From contig NZ_RAIR01000005.1 of NCBI RefSeq assembly GCF_003625485.1, positions 1 to 64,000 on the forward strand: DNA of 64,000 nt, read 5' to 3'. A program made the translations under genes and the position numbers. Positions 40,361-47,396 of the stretch are shown here, one piece after another. Each line of letters starts with the position of its first letter. Positions within the stretch are counted from its first letter, which is position 1. The stretch is from Butyrivibrio sp. CB08. GTDB lineage: Bacteria > Bacillota > Clostridia > Lachnospirales > Lachnospiraceae. The notes beneath the pieces are model-generated. The model made no database searches. It saw nothing but the letters and a program-made list of their open reading frames with translations, and was not told the origin of the DNA.

Positions 40361-41107
40361 TTATGCATCCTTCTCAAGCAGCTCTTCTCTTTCCTCAAAG
40401 AGCATGTCTATGCGCTTTTCAAGCGCTTCCTCTTCTTGCTTTTCTTTCTTCTCATCGAGAGCCTCCTGAACCTGCTCCTGAGCTTCGTCTATGCCCTCGA
40501 TTAGCTTATCCCACTCCTTCTCGCTAAACTCCTGGTTTCCGATCCGGATCTTAACCTCTGTCTCGTTGTGGATCAGCTTGTAGTACAGCTCACTCCGATA
40601 CGCATTTATCTCTTGGTCAAAAGAGCTTTCTTCTACCGCAAGCTCTTTTCCCCCATCTGCAGTCTCTGCCTCCGAAGCAGCTTCTTCTGCGGTCTCCGCC
40701 TTCTCTTCCTCGATCTCAAGGCGCTTTCTGGTGCAGTGGTTGTACTCGTGGATCGCCCGCATTATGGCGTTTAAGTCCTCTGGAGTGAACATTCCAACAG
40801 CCTTTGAGAGCTGGCCTATATTGTCCACGTTCACATGAAGGCTCCCGCCGCTTGGCAGCGCAATCTTAAGGACTTTCTCTTTTTCATACATGTTTCCAAG
40901 GGTTATGGCGTTCTGCTTGTAGTCGCACTCGAAGACTACGCCGTTATATTGAATGATGCCGTCCTTTGCAAGAAAGCTATATGGACATTTCTTATCGCTC
41001 TCCGTGCTAAGCGCCTTATCAAAGCCGCCTTCGGCCTTAGTGGAGCGCATTGTCCCCTCTGCGCCTGTGTAAGAGTAGTTGTCATGTGTAAGTGCTGTAA
41101 TTTCCAT
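40361..41107 (-). CDS. Conserved hypothetical protein with acidic coiled coil
   Basis: The 248-residue protein has a compact N-terminal domain (residues about 45-125, with NGVVFECDYKQNAITLGNM and GMFTPEDLNAIMRAIHEY) and a Glu/Ala-rich C-terminal half likely to form a coiled coil. It looks like a conserved Lachnospiraceae family, but no function is known to me. There is no signal peptide. It stands alone with its own terminator. Confidence 0.65.
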   Translation of the reverse strand: MEITALTHDNYSYTGAEGTMRSTKAEGGFDKALSTESDKKCPYSFLAKDGIIQYNGVVFECDYKQNAITLGNMYEKEKVLKIALPSGGSLHVNVDNIGQLSKAVGMFTPEDLNAIMRAIHEYNHCTRKRLEIEEEKAETAEEAASEAETADGGKELAVEESSFDQEINAYRSELYYKLIHNETEVKIRIGNQEFSEKEWDKLIEGIDEAQEQVQEALDEKKEKQEEEALEKRIDMLFEEREELLEKDA

Positions 41108-41227
41108 AGTCGCCCCCTAAAAAAACGTGCCTTTCCTTGGATGTTCATTCCATTGAAAAGACACGCAATTCCATTGCTATCTAATATATCGGCATTTTAA
41201 TTTAATTGTTTACACTTACTGGCTTGA

Positions 41228-42001
41228 TTATTTGCGGATATACCAGCTGTATCCGTAGAATATGAGGGTCTTCTCTCCCTCGCCAAAGATGGGCTCAAGA
41301 GACTTTCTCATCCATTCTCTTGCATCAGCTTCTGAGACTTCTCCAGCCTCGATCTTGGAATTAACATTGGACTGGATCAGCATGAAATCAACAAAATCAT
41401 CAAGAGCGAATCGATATTCCATCTCATATTCTGTCTGTTTCTCCATGGTAAAGCCATCAATGAGGTCCTGCTGTGTCCACTTGTTCTCTTTCCTTGGTGG
41501 CTTTGGAAAGCGCTTTAAGTACTTGTTCTGGTACCAGGCAGTGTAATCGCTATTTCCTGCCATCTTGTCAGTGATCCCAAAGTCGTAGATAACGATCACT
41601 GCGCCATCAGCGGCCACTTCCTTCATATTCTCCATGAAGCGCTTCTCATCAACCCAGTTGATGCAGCCTGCAGCTGTGACAATGTCGTACTTTTCATCTG
41701 GAACCTGCGTCTCTTCTGCCTTTGCTACGTAGAAGCTGTACGCGTCATCCTCAGAGTACACTTCCCTGCAGGTCTCAACCATGGCCTCCGCAATGTCCGT
41801 ACCCGTTACCTTCTCGCAGATAAGCCTAAGCGCCTTGGTTGACAGCCCAGCTCCGCAGCCCACATCCAGACCATTTCGGAATTTGTATTCTTGCGTAAGC
41901 GCCAGGTCCTTTTTCAGGGCATCCATCACGCTCTTATGAAGCCATGGCCTCTTAAGGTATCCTTCCGCTATTCTCTTTGAATCAAATGATTTGTTGTTCA
42001 T
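41228..42001 (-). CDS. Class I SAM-dependent methyltransferase
   Basis: The 257-residue protein has a Methyltransf_11-type domain: NGLDVGCGAGLSTKAL (motif I), VTGTDIAEAMVE (motif II), YDIVTAAGCINWVDEKRF. The C-terminal part is helical. This pattern is found in small-molecule methyltransferases; the substrate is unknown. The start codon overlaps the stop of the upstream ATPase fragment by one base (TAATG). Confidence 0.85.
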   Translation of the reverse strand: MNNKSFDSKRIAEGYLKRPWLHKSVMDALKKDLALTQEYKFRNGLDVGCGAGLSTKALRLICEKVTGTDIAEAMVETCREVYSEDDAYSFYVAKAEETQVPDEKYDIVTAAGCINWVDEKRFMENMKEVAADGAVIVIYDFGITDKMAGNSDYTAWYQNKYLKRFPKPPRKENKWTQQDLIDGFTMEKQTEYEMEYRFALDDFVDFMLIQSNVNSKIEAGEVSEADAREWMRKSLEPIFGEGEKTLIFYGYSWYIRK

Positions 42002-42285
42002 TACGTTAATCCTTCAAACATCCTATAGGAACTATTTTCACTCCGCTTTCTGTTGTGTAAGACATAGGCGCTGTCCCATAATGTCATGGGGTACATTTCA
42101 AGCTCTGTAATTCTTCCTGAACCTGTATGCGGAGTATCAATCTTCTTGGAAGAAGAACCAGTCAAATAGAAACTACCCACCTGCTCTGGATTGTCATCAC
42201 ATTCCTTCCTGATAGTTCCCCATATCTTAACAGCATCCTGCCATTCATCAAATAATATTGGTCTCTCACTTTTCAAAAGTAGCAT
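42001..42285 (-). pseudogene. Fragment of a DUF4143-type AAA ATPase
   Basis: The frame reads ERPILFDEWQDAVKIWGTIR, then GSFYLTGSSSKK and ITELEMYPMTLWDSA, which is the Walker-B and sensor region of the AAA_14/DUF4143 ATPase family. The Walker-A N-terminus and the whole C-terminal two-thirds are missing, and the end (YVLHNRKRSENSS) looks frameshifted. Nothing similar is found upstream, where a 23-base tandem repeat begins. Confidence 0.75.
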
Positions 42286-42301
42286 TATTCCTGGATTCTT
42301 G

Positions 42302-42393
42302 CAATTCTATTTTGGTTTTTTCGAGCGTTTTATTTTAGTTTTTTCGAATGTTTTATTTTAGATTTTTCGAGTAATTTGTTTTAGGTATTTCGA
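42302..42393. repeat. Four tandem 23-base repeats
   Basis: Units 42302-42324, 42325-42347, 42348-42370 and 42371-42393 each end in TTCGA; three of the four end TTTTTCGA. The consensus is (G/A)NGTTTTATTTTAGNTTTTTCGA. The period is exactly 23, not a multiple of three, so it is not a coding repeat. The region lies between the ATPase fragment and the zinc operon. Confidence 0.85.
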
Positions 42394-42414
42394 ATAACGC
42401 CTGTCAACAAATTA

Positions 42415-43047
42415 CTATAGCACCAATCTGGCATTCCTCAACGTGCAATACAAGCCGCCGTCCTCGATGTAGGTGTCGAAGGTCCCCTCAACACAGATGG
42501 TATCCCCTTCTTCAGGATAGTCATCGGGAAAAGAGTAGTCCTCCGTCAGGCAAAATTCGATCCCCTGGGAACAGCACGCCGTGGCATCGGAGATAAAGCA
42601 GGCAAAATAGCGGTTTCCGGTAGCCTCGTCAAGATAAGGCACATACTGCCCCTTCATCTTGATGACCTTACCCTTGTAGTCGTCAGGCTTCATCATCATG
42701 TTGTAGACCTCGGAATAGACCATGGTGCTGGACAGAACTGTCAGGTCGACATCAACGCCCTCGGCCTTCGCAGACCCTGAAGCAGGCTCTGATGCAGGTT
42801 CCGCCGCGGGCTCCAACGCCTCTGAGGCAGGCTCCTCCAGGATGATAGAGACTTCTTCAGCAGCCTCTTCAACCGGCTCCGAATCCTCCAGCGTCGCCTC
42901 GCTCTCCTCTATCTTCTGGAAAAGAACTTCATCCACGCTACTACTATTCTGGATATCCCTGGACGCCTCATCATCACTGCTACCACAACCTGCCACTCCC
43001 AGCGTCACGCAAACCGCAAGTACAGCTCCAATCCATCTCTTCCTCAT
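42415..43047 (-). CDS. Lipoprotein of the zinc-uptake operon
   Basis: The 210-residue precursor has a signal peptide and lipobox GVAGC (Cys21), an acidic Glu/Pro/Ala-rich linker (about 25-105), and a C-terminal domain with CFISDATACCSQGIEFCL, similar in pattern to the DUF1980/TIGR03943 zinc-related proteins, followed by GDTICVEGTFDTYIEDG. It overlaps the permease gene's stop by 4 bases (ATGA), so it is translated with the ABC transporter. It may bind metal or act as an accessory protein in uptake. The frame to 43200 is not used. Confidence 0.75.
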   Translation of the reverse strand: MRKRWIGAVLAVCVTLGVAGCGSSDDEASRDIQNSSSVDEVLFQKIEESEATLEDSEPVEEAAEEVSIILEEPASEALEPAAEPASEPASGSAKAEGVDVDLTVLSSTMVYSEVYNMMMKPDDYKGKVIKMKGQYVPYLDEATGNRYFACFISDATACCSQGIEFCLTEDYSFPDDYPEEGDTICVEGTFDTYIEDGGLYCTLRNARLVL

Positions 43048-43889
43048 GCCCTGACACCTCCAAGCACTCCGCCCATTACCCAGCAGATTCCGAAGGCAGC
43101 GACATCCACCGCCACGATCGTTGATCCCACCGGGGTTCCGGCCAGTATCGATATCACAATCCCAAGAAACGCGCACAGCACGGACAAGAGTGCCGAGCAC
43201 ACAGTAACCATCTTGAAATTGCTAAAGAGCCTCATGGCCGAAAGCGCTGGGAATATCACAAGGGCAGAGATTAAGAGCGACCCAACAAGGTTCATGGCAA
43301 GGACGATGATAACCGCGATGACCACAGCCACCAGCAGGTTGTAGGAATCCGCCCTGGTCCCCACAGCTCTCGCAAAGTCCTCATCAAAGGTCACAGCAAA
43401 GATCTTGTTATAAAACAGCACAAATATCACCACCACAGCCACAGACAGCACCGCGCACAGCCACACTTCCCCACTGGTAAGGGTCAGGATCGAAGTAGAC
43501 CCAAACAGCGTGCTGCACACATCCCCTGTCAGATTCGCAGAGGTGGAAAAGACATTCATCAGAAGATAACCAAAAGCCAGCGCCCCGACAGATATCATGG
43601 CAATGGCCGCATCTCCATTGATCTTGGCGCCCTGCCCCGTCCTAAGGAGCAGCACAGCGCACACCACCGTTACCGGCAGGATAATCCACATCTTATTGGT
43701 AAGCCCCACAACCGTAGCGATTGCCATTGCCCCAAAAGCCACGTGGGACAGTCCGTCTCCGATATAAGAGAACCTCTTAAGCACCAGTGTAACTCCAAGA
43801 AGTGAAGAGCACAGCGCGATCAGCACTCCCACGATAAGCGCGTACCGAACAAACGGGTACTCCATATACATAGTCAGCTTCTCAAGCAT
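43044..43889 (-). CDS. znuB: Zinc/manganese ABC transporter permease
   Basis: The 281-residue protein has eight or nine membrane segments of the ABC-3 family: LKRFSYIGDGLSHVAFG with the conserved GDGLSHVAFG, LMNLVGSLLISALVIFPAL with the family motif, and the C-terminal VVAVDVAAF. It forms the channel of a high-affinity zinc importer with the ATPase (8-base overlap) and substrate-binding protein encoded next to it. Confidence 0.9.
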   Translation of the reverse strand: MLEKLTMYMEYPFVRYALIVGVLIALCSSLLGVTLVLKRFSYIGDGLSHVAFGAMAIATVVGLTNKMWIILPVTVVCAVLLLRTGQGAKINGDAAIAMISVGALAFGYLLMNVFSTSANLTGDVCSTLFGSTSILTLTSGEVWLCAVLSVAVVVIFVLFYNKIFAVTFDEDFARAVGTRADSYNLLVAVVIAVIIVLAMNLVGSLLISALVIFPALSAMRLFSNFKMVTVCSALLSVLCAFLGIVISILAGTPVGSTIVAVDVAAFGICWVMGGVLGGVRA

Positions 43890-44604
43890 AGTCCCTCACC
43901 CCCTCATTCATATACTGGAAAAGAAATCCTCTCCCCGCATCACTTTTCAGATACCCGTCCTTGCTTCCAAAGTACATCTTATCTCCGATGTGCAGGATGC
44001 TACTTGCGTACCTGACCGCAGCTGCGATGTCATGGGAGATCATGATGATGGTGATCCCATCTCTATTCAAACTTTCAATAAGCTCATACATTGACGCAGT
44101 AACCGCAGGGTCAAGGCCCGCAACAGGCTCGTCCAACAAAAGCACCTTTTGTGTGGCACACAGAGCCCTTGCAAGGAGCACCCTTTGCTGCTGTCCCCCG
44201 GAGAGCTCTCTGTATGGGCGATTCTTTAGGTCCAAAATCCCCATCCTCTCCATGTTACTTACGGCCAGAGACTTCTCTTTTCCGTTATAAAACGGCCGAA
44301 GGCCGCATCGCCCCTGGCATCCTGAGAGCACTATCTCTCCCACGGATGCAGGAAAATCCTTCTGAATAGCGGTCTGCTGCGGAAGATACCCGATCTCACT
44401 GGCTTTGAGGCCGTCACCAAATTGGATGCATCCGCTGATTGGCGCCTTAAGCCCCAGGAGAGTCTTCATAAGGGTTGTCTTTCCAGACCCGTTTTCTCCC
44501 ACAATGCACAGGTAATCCCCAGTATTTACGCTGAAATTAAGATCTTTTACTATCACGTTTGTGTCATAGCCAAGCGACACATCCGATGCGGTGATCAAAG
44601 CCAT
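43882..44604 (-). CDS. znuC: Zinc/manganese ABC transporter ATP-binding protein
   Basis: The 240-residue protein has Walker A GENGSGKT (about 37-44), the signature LSGGQQQR (about 137), Walker B VLLLDEPVAGLD and the switch His in MISHDI. It powers the permease encoded just downstream with an 8-base overlap. The substrate-binding protein gene is 14 bases upstream. Confidence 0.9.
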   Translation of the reverse strand: MALITASDVSLGYDTNVIVKDLNFSVNTGDYLCIVGENGSGKTTLMKTLLGLKAPISGCIQFGDGLKASEIGYLPQQTAIQKDFPASVGEIVLSGCQGRCGLRPFYNGKEKSLAVSNMERMGILDLKNRPYRELSGGQQQRVLLARALCATQKVLLLDEPVAGLDPAVTASMYELIESLNRDGITIIMISHDIAAAVRYASSILHIGDKMYFGSKDGYLKSDAGRGFLFQYMNEGVRDYA

Positions 44605-44618
44605 TGCTTTCCTCCTTC

Positions 44619-45644
44619 TTAGTTAAGAGCCTCGGTAAGAGTGCCAAGGTTTGCTTCCATGATTCCAAGATATGTAGTGCCACCCTGCACGTCCTTGGCA
44701 GTTGTGGACTGCATTGAGTCCATAGTGAGGATCTTCTGATCCTTGCTCTGTGTGTTCTGAACGATGGTCTCAGCGATCCTGTGGTCAGGTCCTTCGATGG
44801 TCAATACAGTGCCAAGTCCCAGCTCATCTACCTTTCCTGAGAGAAAAGAGATTGTCTCGAAGCTGGCTTCTGTCTCAGCAGAGCAGCCTACGAAAGCCGC
44901 ATAGTATGAAAGGCCATAATCATCTGTCATGTATCTGAATGGGAATCTGTCTCCGAAAAGAACTGTATCCTTGGCAGAAGCTTTAACCGCCTCCTGATAC
45001 TTTTTATCCAGCTCTTCAAGCTTTTGTACGTAAGCCGCAGCATTGGCATCATAAACAGAAGCGTTGTCCTGATCTAGGCTCTGGAGTGCCTTTGAAATGC
45101 TCTTGGTAAGAGTAGCTGCGCTTCTAAGAGAGAGCCATACGTGCTCATCGTACTCTACTTCCTCTTCCTCTTCTTCGCCCTCTTCATGCTCATGCTCGTG
45201 CTCTTCTTCCTCGGCCTCCATGCCTTCTACAACTTCCTCTTCCTTGACGCTGTCCCCAAGCTCGTCCAAAAGGTCGATAACAACCATATCCTTGTTGGTA
45301 GCTTCTTTCAGGGCATCTTCAACCCACTCGTCTGACTCGCCGCCAACATAGATAAAGAGGTCACACTTTGCGATCTTCATGATGTCCTCAGCTGTAGGCT
45401 GATAGCTGTGAAGATCAACGCCGTTATCAAGGAGCATTGTTACTTCAGCATCCTGCGCCTTATCACCAAGTACATTCATAACCCAGTCATACTCTGGGAA
45501 AATAGTTGTCACAATCTGAAGTTTTTCTGAAGGTTCAGCAACATCTGATGCTGCCTCCGCTGTAGAAACATGTTTTGATGCGCACGCACAAAGACAGCTG
45601 ACCATCATCATGGCAGCCACAAGAACTGATATATATTTTTTCAT
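44619..45644 (-). CDS. znuA: Zinc ABC transporter substrate-binding lipoprotein
   Basis: The 341-residue precursor has a lipobox CLCAC and the ZnuA/TroA fold: TTIFPEYDWVMNVLGDKA, VDLHSYQPTAEDIMKIAKCD (first His ligand), the acidic His-rich loop EEEHEHEHEEGEEEEEE, DEHVWLSL (second His), and a C-terminal EGPDHRIAETIVQNT. The His/Glu loop is typical of zinc rather than manganese proteins. GGAGG lies before the ATG at 45644; the longer frame is not used. It leads the operon with ZnuC, ZnuB and the lipoprotein. Confidence 0.9.
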   Translation of the reverse strand: MKKYISVLVAAMMMVSCLCACASKHVSTAEAASDVAEPSEKLQIVTTIFPEYDWVMNVLGDKAQDAEVTMLLDNGVDLHSYQPTAEDIMKIAKCDLFIYVGGESDEWVEDALKEATNKDMVVIDLLDELGDSVKEEEVVEGMEAEEEEHEHEHEEGEEEEEEVEYDEHVWLSLRSAATLTKSISKALQSLDQDNASVYDANAAAYVQKLEELDKKYQEAVKASAKDTVLFGDRFPFRYMTDDYGLSYYAAFVGCSAETEASFETISFLSGKVDELGLGTVLTIEGPDHRIAETIVQNTQSKDQKILTMDSMQSTTAKDVQGGTTYLGIMEANLGTLTEALN

Positions 45645-45685
45645 AACCTTAATTCCTCCGTAATGTGTTTTTTCCACGACAAAAA

Positions 45686-45708
45686 GATCCGCGCCAAATA
45701 AGCGGACC
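45686..45708 (-). terminator. Hairpin between the small membrane protein gene and znuA
   Basis: GATCCGC (45686-45692) pairs with GCGGACC (45702-45708), followed by TTTTT on the minus strand. It probably ends or attenuates transcription from the gene at 45730 before znuA. Confidence 0.55.
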
Positions 45709-45729
45709 ACTCCTACTACGAAGGATTGA

Positions 45730-46041
45730 TCAATTATTCATTCTTACCTTGGTTGAAACTGGTGTGCCAAGAATAACGGCACAAAATGAAATGATAACAG
45801 AACCAATAACAAGAACAACTGGCAAAACACCAGCTGCTATATGAAGGAAGCTTCCTCCAGCACCATTTAAAAGATTCTCGCACTGATGGATAGTCGCACA
45901 AACAGGACAGTCCTCTCCGGAACAGTCGTGGTGCGTATGAGAAACAACAAAGAACGATGCAAACAGCACAACAAACAGCACCATGATAGCCATGATGCCC
46001 GCAAGAAGCCTGTTTAGTTTATTCTCTGCGTTATGTCCCAT
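45730..46041 (-). CDS. Small membrane protein with His/Cys-rich loop
   Basis: The 103-residue protein has two membrane segments (about 12-34 and 65-93) and between them the loop HTHHDCSGEDCPVCATIHQC, with four His and four Cys in 20 residues. It resembles a small Clostridial family without known function. The position directly ahead of znuA, and the metal-binding loop, suggest a link to zinc handling or sensing at the membrane. Confidence 0.7.
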   Translation of the reverse strand: MGHNAENKLNRLLAGIMAIMVLFVVLFASFFVVSHTHHDCSGEDCPVCATIHQCENLLNGAGGSFLHIAAGVLPVVLVIGSVIISFCAVILGTPVSTKVRMNN

Positions 46042-46196
46042 GAATTTGCGCTCCCAAGTCAGATTCTATTCACAAACCCCTGTTGTGTCAATAAAAACTT
46101 CCCAAAGGCTTAATACACTTTTTAGAATATATAGTGTATGATTAATCCATAAGGTACAAGATGTTGTGTTTGTTGTTAGAAACGGAGGAAAAAAGT

Positions 46197-46373
46197 ATGG
46201 AAAAATCCGTAGCAAAAACAATGAGCGGGAAGCATGTTCCAGCAACTATTACAGCCGTAAAGATAGGCGAACGTTACCTTGATCCCATGTATGTTAAGCT
46301 CAAGATCTTTGACTATGCAGCTATGGGCATTGGCATCTTCGTAATGGGAATCCTGTTTACCCATCTACTCTGA
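46197..46373 (+). CDS. Small membrane-anchored protein, 58 aa
   Basis: A short protein with one membrane segment at the C-terminus (MGIGIFVMGILF) after a soluble part containing TITAVKIGERYLDPMYVKL. The ATG at 46197 is 7 bases from GGAGG; a longer frame from 46161 has none. It diverges from the small His/Cys-rich gene. No family is recognised. Confidence 0.55.
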   Translation: MEKSVAKTMSGKHVPATITAVKIGERYLDPMYVKLKIFDYAAMGIGIFVMGILFTHLL

Positions 46374-46430
46374 TCTTACCAAGAACCCCTTGAACAAGCT
46401 TTTTCATCCAAATCCTACAAATAATGTTAA

Positions 46431-46458
46431 AAATGGGGCTGCCCAGGCAGCCCCATTT
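46431..46458. terminator. Bidirectional terminator
   Basis: AAATGGGGCTGCC and GGCAGCCCCATTT pair perfectly around CA. Flanking A and T runs let it work in both directions, for the plus gene ending at 46373 and the minus gene ending at 46460. The minus-strand stop at 46460 is just beyond the hairpin. Confidence 0.9.
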
Positions 46459-46459
46459 A

Positions 46460-47377
46460 TTATCTCCTTACACTGGCAGCCATCCTGTGATAGGTATGGC
46501 GAATGCCGCGAATACTGATGCTGTATGCCATTATGTTCTTAGGAACAGCAATTCCCGGATGTCCGCTGTCTCCGATGTGATGGATGTCGGTTCCAGTCTG
46601 CTTGCACATAATAGCTATCTGTTTGATGGTCTCCTCATCTGTGCCCTCCTGGCTGGTGCCAATGGCGGTCATGGAGAGCTTGCCCTTCTTGTGGATGTAG
46701 CTAACCCTCTCTCTTGCCCATTCCATGGTGATTCCTGGAACGGTACCAGGTGCTGGAAGAAGGATTATATCTGCCCCTGCATTTGCAAAGGCGTCGATGT
46801 CTTCCATAGTGAGAATTGCATCTGCTCCCTCAGTGATGACGCCAGCAGCGTGCATCTTGCCTGATGCGATGATCACGTCGTCGCCAACGGCCTTCTTTAT
46901 CTCTTTGATGGCATCGAGGATGCCCTCATTTGTTACTCCAATACCGGGATTTCCGGTAATCAGGATCATGTTTACGCCCATGTCTCTGGCGCGGATAGCG
47001 TTCTCTGCGTTAGCTACTCTTCCCTTTGTAAGAGCCCAGGGATTATCAGATCCTTCAACGATCTTGCCTGGTTCAAGGTTTATGGCAAGGGGAAGGCCTG
47101 TGAGTTTCTTCATAAGCCATACAGTATCTTCCGGCTCATGGGCTGGAAGTCCCTTAACATCAGGATTCCATACGTCAAAGATATTGCACAGGATAAAGTC
47201 AGAGCCAAAAGCAGCGCAGAGTTCAGCATTTGAAACATCCTCGCACTGGGGAGGAAACATTCCTATGCACTCTGTCACAATGGTTCTTCCTTCGCTCTCA
47301 GCGATAGCGCTAAGGAGCTCGTCTTTCCCCATCTTTTCAAAATCACTGGCAAAACTGTTTAAGACTCTTTTTCCCAT
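46460..47377 (-). CDS. DUF7916-like TIM-barrel protein
   Basis: The 305-residue protein has a beta-alpha barrel pattern: GRTIVTECIGMFPPQCEDVS at the start, LAINLEPGKIVEGSDNPWAL, MILITGNPGIGVTNEGI, IASGKMHAAGV and IILLPAPGTVPGITMEWARE, with the phosphate-loop-like sequence DSGHPGIA near the end. Relatives are sometimes labelled haloacid dehalogenase-like, which the sequence does not support. I take it as a DUF7916-type barrel enzyme of unknown reaction. It is the last gene of the operon from 55384. Confidence 0.6.
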   Translation of the reverse strand: MGKRVLNSFASDFEKMGKDELLSAIAESEGRTIVTECIGMFPPQCEDVSNAELCAAFGSDFILCNIFDVWNPDVKGLPAHEPEDTVWLMKKLTGLPLAINLEPGKIVEGSDNPWALTKGRVANAENAIRARDMGVNMILITGNPGIGVTNEGILDAIKEIKKAVGDDVIIASGKMHAAGVITEGADAILTMEDIDAFANAGADIILLPAPGTVPGITMEWARERVSYIHKKGKLSMTAIGTSQEGTDEETIKQIAIMCKQTGTDIHHIGDSGHPGIAVPKNIMAYSISIRGIRHTYHRMAASVRR

Positions 47378-47396
47378 GGTGCCTATACCTCTATTC

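Noticed and set aside
42302..42393. CRISPR array
   Set aside because: The four units are directly adjacent with no spacers, and the period of 23 is constant; no cas genes are near.
45097..45351. Ser-rich plus-strand ORF
   Set aside because: It is the reverse complement of the acidic His/Glu loop of ZnuA; the low-complexity composition explains the open frame.
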